Assembly: GCA_947475465.1 (NCBI GenBank)
Contig: CANJLK010000008.1
Span: 1 to 64,000 of the forward strand
Direction: 5' to 3'
Length of the DNA: 64,000 bases
DNA from: Caulobacteraceae bacterium
Lineage (GTDB): Bacteria > Pseudomonadota > Alphaproteobacteria > Caulobacterales > Caulobacteraceae
The position numbers and the translations under genes were made by a program. The notes under the pieces were generated by a model. It saw only the letters and a program-made list of their open reading frames with translations, did no database searches and was not told where the DNA came from. This document shows, one piece after another, positions 18,882 to 28,320 of the stretch; the first letter of the stretch is position 1; the number at the start of each line of letters is the position of its first letter.

Positions 18882-19751
18882 ATGAAAGCTTCCCTCTTCG
18901 CCGTCGCCCTTGCGGCCATTGCGCTCGGCGCCCAGGCCGCGCCCAAGGGCAAGGCAGTCGCCACGCCGCAACCCGCCGCTCCCGCCAAGCCGGGCGCCGC
19001 CGACTGGCGGATCCCCGATCCGAACGATGTGCTGGTGATCGACACTAACAAGGGCCGGATCCTGGTTGAGCTGGTCCCTGAGGTCGCGCCGCAAAACGCC
19101 GCCCAGATCCGCGCCCTGGCGCACGAAAACTTCTACGACGGGCAGAAGTTCTTCCGGGTGATCGAAGGCTTCATGGACCAGACGGGGGATCCTCAGAACA
19201 GCGGCGTCGGCGGTTCCACCAAGCCCAGCGTCCAGGCGGAATTCCTGTTCCGGCGCGGAATTTCGACCCCCTTCGTCCTGGCCGCCGACCAGAGCGTGGC
19301 CGAGGTCGGCTTCATCAAGTCCCTGCCGGTGATGAGCCAGTCGATGATGCTGGCCCCCATGACCAAGGACCAGATGGTCTCGGCCTGGGGCCTCTATTGC
19401 CAGGGCGTGGCCGGCATGGCCCGCGACAGCGATCCCAACAGCGGCAACAGCCAGTTCTTCCTCATGCGCGCGCCGTTCCCCTCGCTGGAGCGGAACTATA
19501 CGGCCTTCGGCAGGGTGATCAGCGGTATGGAGGCGGTGACCGCCATCAAGGTCGGCGAGCCGGTGGCTGAACCCCAGGACTATATGGAACGCGTGCGCCT
19601 CCTGGCCGATTTGCCCGAGAAGGAGCGACCCCGGGTCCGCGTGATCGATCCCAATGGCGCCTGGTTCAAGGCCGAGGTCGCCCGCGTTCGCGCACTCAAA
19701 GGTACGGCCTTCTCGGCCTGCGATATCAATATTCCCGTAGAGGTGAAGTAA
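18882..19751 (+). CDS. Exported cyclophilin-type peptidyl-prolyl isomerase
   Basis: A 289-residue protein with a signal peptide (KASLFAVALAAIALGAQA) and a cyclophilin domain: VLVIDTNKGRILVELVPE, FYDGQKFFRVIEGFMDQTGD, and NSGNSQFFLMRAPFPSLERNYTAFGRVI. A family insert of about 60 residues (roughly residues 115-180) separates the two halves. It catalyses cis-trans isomerisation of Xaa-Pro bonds in the periplasm. The ATG at 18882 is chosen over GTG 18873, which only adds three residues. Its TAA shares a base with the ATG of the next cyclophilin. Confidence 0.93.
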   Translation: MKASLFAVALAAIALGAQAAPKGKAVATPQPAAPAKPGAADWRIPDPNDVLVIDTNKGRILVELVPEVAPQNAAQIRALAHENFYDGQKFFRVIEGFMDQTGDPQNSGVGGSTKPSVQAEFLFRRGISTPFVLAADQSVAEVGFIKSLPVMSQSMMLAPMTKDQMVSAWGLYCQGVAGMARDSDPNSGNSQFFLMRAPFPSLERNYTAFGRVISGMEAVTAIKVGEPVAEPQDYMERVRLLADLPEKERPRVRVIDPNGAWFKAEVARVRALKGTAFSACDINIPVEVK

Positions 19752-20212
19752 TGGACGCTGAAAACACCCTGATCCTGGAACTGGACACCGGCCCGGTGAC
19801 CATCAAGCTTCGGCCCGACCTGGCTCCGGGCCATGTGGCGCGGATCAAGGAGCTGGCGCGCGAGGGCTTCTACGACGGCGTGGTCTTCCACCGCGTGATC
19901 CCGGGCTTCATGGCCCAGGGGGGCGATCCGACCGGCTCCGGCATGGGCGGCTCGGAGAAGCCGAACCTGCAGGCGGAATTCTCCCGCGAGCCGCACGTTC
20001 GCGGCGTCTGCTCGATGGCTCGCTCGTCGAGTCCGAACTCGGCCAACAGCCAGTTCTTCATCTGCTTCGATGACGCCCGGTTCCTGGACAACCAGTACAC
20101 CGTCTGGGGCGAAGTGACCGAGGGCATGGACAACGTCGACGCCCTGCCGAAGGGTGAGCCGCCGCGCGCGCCGGGCAAGATCGTCACGGCGAAGGTCGCG
20201 GCGGACAGCTGA
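19751..20212 (+). CDS. Cytoplasmic cyclophilin-type peptidyl-prolyl isomerase
   Basis: A 153-residue cyclophilin without signal peptide: ILELDTGPVTIKLRPDLAPGH, FYDGVVFHRVIPGFMAQGGDPTG, and NSANSQFFICFDDARFLDNQYTVWGEV. The catalytic Arg (FHRVIPGF) and the substrate-pocket QFFI segment are intact. It overlaps the exported isomerase gene by one base (TAATG), so the pair forms one transcript giving a periplasmic and a cytoplasmic enzyme. Confidence 0.95.
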   Translation: MDAENTLILELDTGPVTIKLRPDLAPGHVARIKELAREGFYDGVVFHRVIPGFMAQGGDPTGSGMGGSEKPNLQAEFSREPHVRGVCSMARSSSPNSANSQFFICFDDARFLDNQYTVWGEVTEGMDNVDALPKGEPPRAPGKIVTAKVAADS

Positions 20213-20221
20213 GCCAACACC

Positions 20222-20680
20222 TTGGCGCGGCTCAAGGTTTTCATCACGTCCGACGGTCTCACCGACTATGTGGTGGCGGCGACTTCGAAGGCGAAGGCCT
20301 TGGCCGCCTGGGGCGTGCGCCAGGATGTCTTCAAGGAAGGCCAGGCAAGGGAAACCGACGAGCCCGCTCTGGTGAAGGCCGCGTCGGCCAAGCCCGGCGA
20401 GGTGCTGCGACGCCCATCTGGAACCCGGGACGCCCTGGCGCGGATCAAGCCTGCCAGGGCCACGCCGGCTGGGCCCAGCAAGGCTCAGTTGAAGCGGGTG
20501 GCGGACCTGGAAGCCCAGCTGTCGGCGCTTGACGCCGCGCATGACGCGGCCGCGGCGGAGATCGACCGTCGCCGCGCGACGCTCGACAGCGAGGAAGAGA
20601 CCTTGCACGCCAGGCATGAGGTCGCGCGGGCCAAGCTCGATGCTAGGCTCAGCGCTGCGCGGCGGGGGCCAGCGTCATGA
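20222..20680 (+). CDS. Hypothetical protein with C-terminal coiled coil
   Basis: A 152-residue protein starting at TTG 20222, ten bases after the cyclophilin stop. The N-terminal half (LKVFITSDGLTDYVVAATSKAKALAAWGV) looks like a small alpha/beta domain; residues ~84-145 (KAQLKRVADLEAQLSALDAAHDAA onward) form a predicted coiled coil. No catalytic motif. It probably ends the coaD/cyclophilin transcript. The last 32 bases overlap the convergent endonuclease/phosphatase-family gene. Confidence 0.65.
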   Translation: MARLKVFITSDGLTDYVVAATSKAKALAAWGVRQDVFKEGQARETDEPALVKAASAKPGEVLRRPSGTRDALARIKPARATPAGPSKAQLKRVADLEAQLSALDAAHDAAAAEIDRRRATLDSEEETLHARHEVARAKLDARLSAARRGPAS

Positions 20681-21623
20681 TCAGCGGAAAGTGATCCGAC
20701 CCTAGCCCACTGGCTGCCCTTTCGACCTTGACGGTCGCCCAGCCGGGGCCAGCGAAAACGTGGTCGATGGGCAATAGGGCGAACGGCGCGTCGATAGGCT
20801 CATCCCTGTTGCGCTTTGCCGGAAAGGTCGCCAGGGCGCGGTCGCGTCGGGCGAGCGGCAGCCCCTGCTCTCCACGCCGCATGACGAACGACCAGGGGGT
20901 GGCGTTGAAGTCTCCGGTCAGAACCATGCGCTGGGTCTGCAACTGCCGGATCAGGCCTGCGAGGTCGGCCCACTGGCGCCCCTGGCTGGGACCCAGGGGC
21001 CAGTCCAGGTGCACGGCCACAACCTCATAGGGCCCACTGGCGCTTGGGTAGGTCGCGTTCACCCAGTGCAGAGGGTTGGCGGGGCCAAGATCGGGACGCA
21101 CCATGCGGATACGGGGCGCGCGGCTGAAGATCATCAGGTCGCCCGCGGCGCCGGCCACATGCCAGCCGGTGCGCGCGACCAGGGCGTCGCGCAGGTCGTG
21201 GCGGGCTTCCTCGACCGTCACGATGTCCGGATCCTGGGCGACCAACCAGTCGACGATGCCGTCGATGTTCTCATTGGTCCGCAGGGCGTTGAACTGGATG
21301 ATCTTCAGCTGATACGGGGCGTCGGCTGGCGCGGTCGGGCCGCTGCGCCTGGTGAGTTCCGGCGCGATCAGGAGGCCGCTGGCCACCAGGGTTAGCAGAC
21401 CCAGGACGACCGCCGGCTTGCGGGACCATCGCGGCAGGACCAGGCCGACAAGCGCGGTCGCCGCGCCGGCGCCGGCAAGGATCGGGGCGAACTGGCAAAG
21501 CAGGTCCAGGCGCAGGCTGTAGCGCCCGCCGTTCGCCGCCACGGCGGCCAGGGCGAGGAGACCTGCAGCCACCAGCACGAAGAGAGCGATCAGGTCCGCG
21601 AAACGGGAACGAAGCGCGCGCAT
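20649..21623 (-). CDS. Endonuclease/exonuclease/phosphatase family membrane protein
   Basis: A 324-residue protein with about three N-terminal membrane helices (residues 10-30, 40-62, 68-88) and a catalytic EEP domain: [29 protein letters not shown] (the metal-binding Glu), [12 protein letters not shown], and the final GSDHFPLIM with the active-site Asp-His pair. Such membrane-tethered members probably act on phospholipid or nucleic acid substrates outside the membrane; the substrate is unknown. It runs divergently from queA. Confidence 0.88.
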   Translation of the reverse strand: MRALRSRFADLIALFVLVAAGLLALAAVAANGGRYSLRLDLLCQFAPILAGAGAATALVGLVLPRWSRKPAVVLGLLTLVASGLLIAPELTRRSGPTAPADAPYQLKIIQFNALRTNENIDGIVDWLVAQDPDIVTVEEARHDLRDALVARTGWHVAGAAGDLMIFSRAPRIRMVRPDLGPANPLHWVNATYPSASGPYEVVAVHLDWPLGPSQGRQWADLAGLIRQLQTQRMVLTGDFNATPWSFVMRRGEQGLPLARRDRALATFPAKRNRDEPIDAPFALLPIDHVFAGPGWATVKVERAASGLGSDHFPLIMTLAPAAQR

Positions 21624-21675
21624 GGAGAGCCTGAACTTGACGCGCTGGAAGACCCGTGCGCTTCACCCACGCTTC

Positions 21676-22752
21676 ATGAAGCTTGCCGACTTCGATTTCC
21701 ATCTTCCTGACGAGCGGATCGCGCTTCGACCGGCGAATCCGCGCGACGCCGCGCGCCTGCTGCTGGTGACGCCCGGGGCCGGCTTGCGGGACCTTTCCGT
21801 CTCGGACCTTCCGGATCTGCTGCGCGCCGGGGATGTGTTGCTGCTCAACGACACCAGGGTCATTCCCGCTCGGTTGAAGGGCTTGCGCCAGCGCGAAGCG
21901 AGCCAGATGGCCGTTCAGGCGACGCTATTGAAGCGCCTGTCGCCCAGCGTCTGGACAGCCTTCATGCGGCCCGGCAAGCGGCTGGCGGTGGGGGACCGGG
22001 TCTCGTTTGGCGAAACCAGCGACCGGGCATGCCTGCTGGGCGCCCTGGACGCCACGGTGCAGGCGAAGGGCGAGGGCGGTGAGGTCACCCTGTCCTTCGA
22101 CCTGGCGGGCCCGAATCTGGATGCGGCGATCGCTGAGCGCGGCGCCATGCCCCTGCCGCCCTACATCGCCTCCAAGCGGGGCGAGGATGACCAGGACCTG
22201 GCCGACTACCAGACGGTCTATGCACGGGAGGATGGCTCGGTGGCCGCGCCCACGGCCGGGCTGCACTTCACGCCGGAGCTGTTCGAGCGGCTGGCCGCGG
22301 CGGGCGTCGCGACGGCGTTCGTCACCCTCCATGTCGGCGCCGGCACGTTCCTGCCTGTGAAGACCGAGGCGTTGGCGGACCATCGGATGCACGCCGAGTG
22401 GGGGGAGGTCGACCCCGCGACCGCCGGGCGGCTGAACGCGGTTCGAGCCGCGGGCGGACGGATCGTCTGCGTCGGCACGACCTCCCTTCGGCTGCTGGAA
22501 TCGGCGACGGGCGAGGATGGCGTGATCCGTCCCTTCCAGGGTGAGACGGCGATTTTCATTACCCCCGGCTATCGGTTTCGGGCGGCGGACGGGCTGATGA
22601 CCAATTTCCACCTGCCGAAATCGACGCTGTTCATGCTGGTCTCGGCCTTCGCCGGTCTGGAGACCATGCGCGCTGCCTACGCCCACGCCATCGCGAGCGG
22701 CTACCGCTTCTATTCCTACGGCGACGCCAGCCTCCTGTGGCGGGCCGACTGA
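21676..22752 (+). CDS. queA: S-adenosylmethionine:tRNA ribosyltransferase-isomerase
   Basis: A 358-residue QueA, which transfers the ribosyl part of SAM to preQ1-modified tRNA in queuosine synthesis. The start [18 protein letters not shown], the segments [30 protein letters not shown] and [19 protein letters not shown] are diagnostic. The frame is open to 21622 but the family begins at ATG 21676. The stop overlaps the tgt start (TGATG), so the two queuosine genes are translationally coupled. Confidence 0.96.
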   Translation: MKLADFDFHLPDERIALRPANPRDAARLLLVTPGAGLRDLSVSDLPDLLRAGDVLLLNDTRVIPARLKGLRQREASQMAVQATLLKRLSPSVWTAFMRPGKRLAVGDRVSFGETSDRACLLGALDATVQAKGEGGEVTLSFDLAGPNLDAAIAERGAMPLPPYIASKRGEDDQDLADYQTVYAREDGSVAAPTAGLHFTPELFERLAAAGVATAFVTLHVGAGTFLPVKTEALADHRMHAEWGEVDPATAGRLNAVRAAGGRIVCVGTTSLRLLESATGEDGVIRPFQGETAIFITPGYRFRAADGLMTNFHLPKSTLFMLVSAFAGLETMRAAYAHAIASGYRFYSYGDASLLWRAD

Positions 22753-23867
22753 TGGCGGCCTTTCCGTTCGAGATATCGGCCCGCGAGGGCGCGGCGCGAA
22801 CCGGGGTGCTGAAGACGCCGCGAGGCGACATCCGCACGCCGGCCTTCATGCCGGTGGGCACTGCGGCCACCGTCAAGGCGCTTACCGTGGATCAGGTGGC
22901 GGCGACCGGCGCCGACATCATCCTGGGGAACACCTACCACCTGATGCTCCGGCCGACTGCGGAACGGGTGAAGCGGCTGGGCGGACTGCACCGGTTCATG
23001 CGATGGGATAAGCCGATCCTGACCGATTCCGGCGGCTTCCAGGTCATGTCGCTGTCGAAGATCTCCAAGGTCACTGAGGAAGCGGCTACCTTCCAGAGCC
23101 ACATCGACGGTTCGCGCCACGTACTGTCGCCGGAGCGGTCCATCGAGATTCAGGCGGACCTGCTGGGATCCGACATCGTCATGCAACTGGACGAACTGGT
23201 GCCCCTGCCCAGTGACGACGACAAGGTCGCCGAAGCGATGCGGCGCTCGGCCCGTTGGGGTGAGCGTTCGAAGGCCGCGTTCGGTGCGCGTGACAGCCAG
23301 GCGCTGTTCGGCATCCAGCAGGGCGGCGTTTCCGAGGCTCTGAGGCGGGAATCGGCTGAGCGCCTGACTGAGATCGGCTTCGACGGCTACGCGCTGGGCG
23401 GCCTTGCAGTGGGCGAGGGGCACGAGGCGATGTGCGAGGTGCTGGACTATGCGCCGGGCCTGCTGCCGGCGGACCGGCCGCGGTACCTGATGGGAGTGGG
23501 CAAGCCCATCGACCTGGTGGAAGCCGTGTGGCGCGGTGTCGACATGTTCGACTGCGTCCTGCCCACGCGGTCCGGCCGCCACGGCCAGGCCTGGACCTGG
23601 GAGGGCTCGGTCAACCTGAAGAACGCCCGCTTCGCCGAGGACGACACACCCTTGGATAAGACGAGCGACGTGCCGGCCAGCCGCGACTATTCCAAGGCCT
23701 ACCTGCACCATCTGGTGAAGTCGGAGGAGATCCTCGGCCAGGTCCTGCTGTCGTGGCACAACATCGCCTTCTTCCAGACCTTGATGGCGGCGATGCGGGC
23801 GGCGATCGCCGAGGGCCGGCTTGCGGCCTTCCGCGCGGATTTCAGGGCCCGACAGCGGGGCGCCTGA
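22752..23867 (+). CDS. tgt: tRNA-guanine transglycosylase
   Basis: A 371-residue enzyme that swaps guanine-34 for preQ1 in tRNAs with GUN anticodons. Evidence: [32 protein letters not shown] (catalytic Asp), [14 protein letters not shown], and [13 protein letters not shown] with the second catalytic Asp. The zinc ligands usually near residue 300 (CxCxxC) are absent from this version, where the segment reads [20 protein letters not shown] instead of the cysteine cluster. The C-terminal [11 protein letters not shown] region is normal. It is the last gene of the coupled queA-tgt pair. Confidence 0.95.
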   Translation: MAAFPFEISAREGAARTGVLKTPRGDIRTPAFMPVGTAATVKALTVDQVAATGADIILGNTYHLMLRPTAERVKRLGGLHRFMRWDKPILTDSGGFQVMSLSKISKVTEEAATFQSHIDGSRHVLSPERSIEIQADLLGSDIVMQLDELVPLPSDDDKVAEAMRRSARWGERSKAAFGARDSQALFGIQQGGVSEALRRESAERLTEIGFDGYALGGLAVGEGHEAMCEVLDYAPGLLPADRPRYLMGVGKPIDLVEAVWRGVDMFDCVLPTRSGRHGQAWTWEGSVNLKNARFAEDDTPLDKTSDVPASRDYSKAYLHHLVKSEEILGQVLLSWHNIAFFQTLMAAMRAAIAEGRLAAFRADFRARQRGA

Positions 23868-23951
23868 GGCGCGGCTTGCTTGACAGGTCACCCACGATCC
23901 GTGAAGGCGCCCCGAGGGCGGCTGGCGCATCGGCGTTTCGGAGCGGAAAAC

Positions 23952-25283
23952 ATGGTCCCGCGCGCGGACGGGGCGAATGTCGGCGGCTGGCCGCGCGCGA
24001 CCTTCGCGGTGGCGCTGGGCGGCTGCCTGATCATCGCCGCGTACTTGGTCTGGCGGACCGCAGTGCTTCAGCCCTATTCCGACATGTTCGACTGGATCGC
24101 ACGGTACTACCGGTTCCGGGCCGATGGCGATCTCGCGGGCTATCTCCTGGCGCCGCATAACTTCCACCGGATCGTCTGGACCTTTCTGGCGCTCGATCTC
24201 GATATACGTCTGTTCGGCGCCGTCGGCGTCTTGCCCATCGCGGTGGCGCTGGCTTGCTTGGCTGTGACGGCGGCTATCCTCGCCAGCGTGGCCGCCGACG
24301 CTGCTGGGACGGGATTCAGGCTGGTCGGCGGCGGGCTGGCGGCGGCGCTGAGCACCATGGGTTGCCACATCCTGGACGTAAGCCTGCACATAACGACTCC
24401 CTACCTTCATGGCCTGGTGTTTGGGGTGGCGGCCATCGCGCTCGGCGAGCCGGCGGCCACATCCGCGGCTGGGCTGGGTCGCCGCGCGGCGGCGCTGGTC
24501 TGCGCAGCGGCGGCGGGCCTGGGCATTGCCGGCGGCCTGGCGGTCTGGCTGGTGCTGGCCTTCGGCGCCTGGCGCCGCCGCGACTGGCCCTGGCTCATGA
24601 CAGTGGCGGCGGCTGGCGCCGTCTTCTGCGCGCTCTATGCCTCGGGCCAGCCAACGCCGCCCAATCCGGGCCATGGCGGGCACGGCCTGTCGGCCCTGGG
24701 CGATGCGGTGGCGCTCGGCCTGAACTACCTGGGTTTGCCCTGGACCCGCGGCGCGCCGGCGCTGGGCTGGCTGCTGGGTCTTGTGGTGCTGGCGCTCGGC
24801 CTGGCCGCGATCGCCCTTAGAGGCAGGGCCGGGGCTACGCGTCCGGAGCGGGTCGCCACCCAGCTGATCCTTCTTTCACTGGGCGTCGCGGCCCTGACGG
24901 TCATCGGCCGCACCGGTCTAGAGGCGCCCCGGGACGTACCGATGCGCTATGCCGTGTTCATGATCCCACTGCATGCTGGGCTCTGCATCCTGGCGCTACC
25001 CGCCGCCCGCCGTCTTTGGATCGCACGGCCGAAGCTGGGCGCGGCGGCCGTGTACGCCCTCTCAGCCCTCATGGTCAGCAACCAGGTGCTGATGGCGGTC
25101 TTCGCGATACGGACCGCGGATATCAATCGCCAGGTCGTCGCGGCCTTTCGGGCCGGCGCCACGACACCGCAGATGGAAGTGATCTACGCCGACCTGTCCG
25201 CCGCCCGGGCCATCGAGGACCGGCTGAGGTGCGACGGCTTCTTTCAGTTTGAGGTCAAGCCGCCAGGTCAGCGAACCGGATAG
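23952..25283 (+). CDS. Polytopic membrane protein, function unknown
   Basis: A 443-residue protein with about ten hydrophobic helices, for example FAVALGGCLIIAAYLVW, LPIAVALACLAVTAAILA, GLGIAGGLAVWLVLAFG and LLGLVVLALGLAAIAL. A periplasmic first loop carries DMFDWIARYYRFRADGDL and a His-containing APHNFHRIVW segment, resembling the topology of lipid-linked sugar glycosyltransferases, but no catalytic signature is clear. ATG 23952 has GGAG eight bases upstream; the frame extends to 23880 without a better signal. Ends 16 bases into the convergent gene. Confidence 0.65.
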   Translation: MVPRADGANVGGWPRATFAVALGGCLIIAAYLVWRTAVLQPYSDMFDWIARYYRFRADGDLAGYLLAPHNFHRIVWTFLALDLDIRLFGAVGVLPIAVALACLAVTAAILASVAADAAGTGFRLVGGGLAAALSTMGCHILDVSLHITTPYLHGLVFGVAAIALGEPAATSAAGLGRRAAALVCAAAAGLGIAGGLAVWLVLAFGAWRRRDWPWLMTVAAAGAVFCALYASGQPTPPNPGHGGHGLSALGDAVALGLNYLGLPWTRGAPALGWLLGLVVLALGLAAIALRGRAGATRPERVATQLILLSLGVAALTVIGRTGLEAPRDVPMRYAVFMIPLHAGLCILALPAARRLWIARPKLGAAAVYALSALMVSNQVLMAVFAIRTADINRQVVAAFRAGATTPQMEVIYADLSAARAIEDRLRCDGFFQFEVKPPGQRTG

Positions 25284-25855
25284 CGGGGCCGGCCGGCTTC
25301 GAGCACCGGTGTTCCCGCGCGCACATGGGAGGGCGTCGCGGGCGGTTGGCAGCCCTTAGATTCGCCCAGGCCCTTCAGGTAGGCCCGCCGCACGAGGCCC
25401 GCGGTGATGGCGTCTTGAACGGCCCGATCGTGCTGCTCAGCGCCCGACGCCTTGCGAACCAGGCTGCGGAACGGAATGATGTCGGAGGCCGCTCCCGCGA
25501 CCATTCCCAGGGCCCTGCCGCGTCCCTTATCCTTCAGGCTGGCCTGATCCTCGGAGGGGGCGTCCAGATCGGACCCGAGCGCCTCGTCGAGGGGCAGGAT
25601 TTCGGCGACCAGAGTCGCACACTTCGCATTCTTGGGCCGGCGATAGGGATCGGCCGCCGCCAGCAGCAACACCTCGGGAATCTGGGTGCGCATCACGTTC
25701 AGGTCGCGCAAGGGCGCCTCGGCCGCGCCCTTCAAGTTCTCGCGGTTGGCCTCGTTGGTCGTCTGCACCTTGCCGGTGGCCTGGGCGCCCGCCGCCAGGG
25801 GCGTCGCCAGAAGCAAGACTGAAAGTACGACGAAGCGGGCCGGCGCGGGTTTCAT
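25268..25855 (-). CDS. Exported hypothetical protein
   Basis: A 195-residue protein with a signal peptide (ARFVVLSVLLLATPLAAGAQA). The mature part is mostly polar, with GAAEAPLRDLNVMRTQIPEVLLLAA, a NAKCATLVAEILPLDEALGSDLD segment, a small hydrophobic Gly/Ala patch (GMVAGAASDIIPFR) and KGCQPP near the end. Two cysteines may form a disulfide. I recognise the type from other Caulobacterales genomes but have no functional name. ATG 25855 is used because it begins the signal peptide. Confidence 0.65.
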   Translation of the reverse strand: MKPAPARFVVLSVLLLATPLAAGAQATGKVQTTNEANRENLKGAAEAPLRDLNVMRTQIPEVLLLAAADPYRRPKNAKCATLVAEILPLDEALGSDLDAPSEDQASLKDKGRGRALGMVAGAASDIIPFRSLVRKASGAEQHDRAVQDAITAGLVRRAYLKGLGESKGCQPPATPSHVRAGTPVLEAGRPRYPVR

Positions 25856-25995
25856 CGACGCCAAGTCTTAGCGCAGATCGCCCGCTTGTTAAGCCCGGGC
25901 CGCCCTTGCGCCATCGCGGCCCGGCGCCTAAGGTCCGCGCCGCTTCGCCAGGGCTTTCCCCGCGTCCACGTTTCGGGGTAGGGGACCGCGCAAGT

Positions 25996-26070
25996 GGGCC
26001 GGTAGCTCAGTGGTAGAGCATTCGACTTTTAATCGAATGGTCGTGAGTTCGAACCTCACCCGGCCTACCA
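25996..26070 (+). tRNA. tRNA-Lys (anticodon TTT)
   Basis: A complete cloverleaf of 75 bases including an encoded CCA (26068-26070). The acceptor stem pairs GGGCCGG with CCGGCCT, the anticodon stem pairs TTCGA with TCGAA around the loop CTTTTAA, and the T loop GTTCGAA is intact. The anticodon TTT reads lysine codons. No integrase gene or duplicated tRNA end was found nearby. Confidence 0.97.
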
Positions 26071-26330
26071 AATTCGCACCGAAGGGCGCGTCGCCTAGGC
26101 AGTTTCGAGCCCTCCGCCAAGTGGAATGCCCTACGCACGGCTAAGGATTGTGAACTTTGTTTAACAAATTCTCCTGCAAGGGGAGTCTACTTTACGTTTC
26201 ATAAATCATGCCGCAGTCTGACCCAATCGGGCGTCCGTCGACTTCAAAAGGGGCTCGATTTGGACATTTTTGGGTGGGTTTCCAGCCAACGAAATGGGGC
26301 CGGCGCCTGCGGGGTTTTGGAGGGATCACT

Positions 26331-27161
26331 ATGAAAAAGATTCTTAAGGGCGTGGCAAGTGTGACGGGGGGCCTGGTCTTCATGTTGAGCGCCAGCACCG
26401 CGCTCGCCACTCCGGGCTTTATCGCCCTTGAAGGCTCGGACGCCACCAGCTTCCACCAAGACAGCACGTACGGGCCGCAGCTGTTCAACTATCTGCAAGG
26501 CGGTTCGTCGAAGAGCGTGCTGATCTACAATCAGTCCGGGACGATCAATATCGACGCGTCGACCGGCTTCACCAACACCTATACGACTGATCTCAGCACC
26601 ATCACTCTGGGGGACTACAGCGCGCTCTATGTCCAGACGCCGGGATCTTGCTGCAACGGCGACAGCAACGTGCTGAATGGCTTTGGAGTCGCGGTCAACG
26701 CCTTCATCGCGGCTGGCGGTAACGTGGCTATCGGCAACTATACCGGCGGTAGCTACGACGGTGTCGTGATCGGCGGCTCCGGGACGCCGGCCGGCGTGAT
26801 CGAAGGTTACGCCGCGCAAAACGGCGGCGTCGGAGGCGGCCCCACCTGTAGCGACGGTGAAACGGTGACGGCGCTGGGTATCTCCAAGGGCTTCGGCCAA
26901 CCCCCGGTGGACGGCTGCTGGTCGCACCAGGGCTACCAGAACAGCTACTGGAGCACCTTCGGCTACGTGGACCTGATTCACGCGGCCCCGGACTATGTCT
27001 TCGGCGACGGCACCAACAACGGCTCGTCGTTCCTGGCCCTTGGCGGCACGCTCGGCGATCCCGGTGTGCCGGAACCGGCGACCTGGGCGATGATGCTGAT
27101 GGGCTTCTTCGGCGTCGGCAGCATGGTTCGGCGTTCGCGCCGCGCGACCGCGCTGGCCTAG
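26331..27161 (+). CDS. PEPxxWA-CTERM exported protein
   Basis: A 276-residue protein with a signal peptide (KKILKGVASVTGGLVFMLSASTALA) and a C-terminal sorting signal: VPEPATWAMML, a hydrophobic helix and a basic end (RRSRRATALA). This is the PEPxxWA variant of PEP-CTERM, recognised by exosortase before surface display. The mature domain is Gly/Asn/Thr-rich with an adjacent cysteine pair (PGSCCNGDSN) and two further cysteines (PTCSDGE, VDGCW). It lacks known catalytic motifs. GGAGGGA lies nine bases upstream of the ATG. The 260 bases before it are relatively AT-rich and hold no gene that I can see. No exosortase gene is in this window. Confidence 0.88.
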   Translation: MKKILKGVASVTGGLVFMLSASTALATPGFIALEGSDATSFHQDSTYGPQLFNYLQGGSSKSVLIYNQSGTINIDASTGFTNTYTTDLSTITLGDYSALYVQTPGSCCNGDSNVLNGFGVAVNAFIAAGGNVAIGNYTGGSYDGVVIGGSGTPAGVIEGYAAQNGGVGGGPTCSDGETVTALGISKGFGQPPVDGCWSHQGYQNSYWSTFGYVDLIHAAPDYVFGDGTNNGSSFLALGGTLGDPGVPEPATWAMMLMGFFGVGSMVRRSRRATALA

Positions 27162-27184
27162 GCCTAGACTTAGCGATCAAGGAA

Positions 27185-27216
27185 AGCCGCCGGGGGTGAC
27201 CCCGGCGGCTTTTTTT
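27185..27216 (+). terminator. Rho-independent terminator
   Basis: An 11-base perfect stem (27185-27195 with 27200-27210), loop GTGA, followed by seven T residues. It ends the PEP-CTERM gene 24 bases after the stop and is the strongest terminator in the window. Confidence 0.93.
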
Positions 27217-27331
27217 GTGTCTGGGGCGGCGCGTCTGCATCGGTGATCATAGGCGCTGCGGCAAAGGCCGGGCATGACACGCCGGCGAGGGAGGTGCCTT
27301 ACTGAGCGTCGAACGCTCCCGGGCCCGTCGG

Positions 27332-28306
27332 CTATTGTTGCTGCTGCCGTTGCTGGTCGTAGACGGCGCCGTTGAACTGGTTGCGGCGCTGGCCGGAGCG
27401 GGGCTGGGCCTGGGAGACGCGCAGGAATTCCGGCTCGGTCACCGCCGCGCGGGCCTTGCGCACGGTGACGCCCACCGAAAGCTCGCTTTCAGCTTCGCCC
27501 TTGTAGACCCCCCGCGAGGGCGGCACGTCGCGATAGTCGCGGCCGACCGCACAGGCGATGTGGCGCTCGCCGGCGATGATGTCGTTGGTGGGGTCCAGGC
27601 CGATCCAACGCAGGCTGGGCAGGAAGACCTCGACCCAGGCGTGGGTGGCGTCGGGATCGGACCGGTCACCGCTCTTGCGGTCGGTGAACAGGTAGCCGGA
27701 CACATAGCGCGCCGGAATGCCCCACTGGCGGCAGATCGCGATCATCACATGGGCGAAGTCCTGACAGACGCCCTTGCGGGTCTCCAGGACGTGTTCGATC
27801 GGGCTGTCGGCGCGGGTGACGCCGGCCTCGTAGCCGAAGGACTCGTAGATCACGTGGGAAAGCTCGCGCACGGTCCTCAGTGGATTGAGGCCGCGCAATT
27901 CATCGAGGTTCTTCTCGGCGATGAAGGCGTCGAGCGCCGGGCTTGGCCCCGCGTAGCCGTGGGGGCGCAGGAAGTCGAAGTGCTCGCCGCGCACGAAGTC
28001 CGACTTCAGGCGGTCCCATTCGCCGCGGTCGAGCATATCCGGCAGGGAGGAGGGTTCCTCGGTCTCGACCGCCGAGCGGGCGACGATCGTCAGGCGCTCG
28101 TGCGGCTGGGGGATGTCGAAGTGATAGACGGCGTTGCCGAAGGTGTCGGCGTAGGAGAACAGCTGGGCGGCGGGGTCGAGTTCCAGCTCGAAGCTGATCA
28201 GCCGCTGGCTGACGCGCTTGGCGGGTTGCATCCAGATCTCCATGACGCTCTCGCGCACGGTCTGGTCGTACTGGTAGCGGGTGACGTGGCGGACTTCGAG
28301 GAGCAC
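27332..28306 (-). CDS. Transglutaminase-family protein of the ATP-grasp/alpha-E operon
   Basis: A 324-residue cytoplasmic protein. The N-terminal beta domain (LEVRHVTRYQYDQTVRESVMEIW) is the bacterial transglutaminase-like N region; the core has a papain-like triad at Cys181 (RKGVCQDFAHVM), His222 (DATHAWVEVFLP) and Asp238 (IGLDPTND). Such proteins may act as peptidases or ligases. The C-terminus is Gln-rich. It is the last of three same-strand genes (ATP-grasp, alpha-E, transglutaminase) commonly found together, and starts 14 bases after the alpha-E gene. Confidence 0.88.
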   Translation of the reverse strand: MLLEVRHVTRYQYDQTVRESVMEIWMQPAKRVSQRLISFELELDPAAQLFSYADTFGNAVYHFDIPQPHERLTIVARSAVETEEPSSLPDMLDRGEWDRLKSDFVRGEHFDFLRPHGYAGPSPALDAFIAEKNLDELRGLNPLRTVRELSHVIYESFGYEAGVTRADSPIEHVLETRKGVCQDFAHVMIAICRQWGIPARYVSGYLFTDRKSGDRSDPDATHAWVEVFLPSLRWIGLDPTNDIIAGERHIACAVGRDYRDVPPSRGVYKGEAESELSVGVTVRKARAAVTEPEFLRVSQAQPRSGQRRNQFNGAVYDQQRQQQQ

Positions 28307-28320
28307 GGGGCGACTGGTCC

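Noticed and set aside
25996..26070. tRNA-Lys as an integration site for a mobile element
   Set aside because: No repeat of the tRNA 3' end, integrase or base-composition shift was found downstream.
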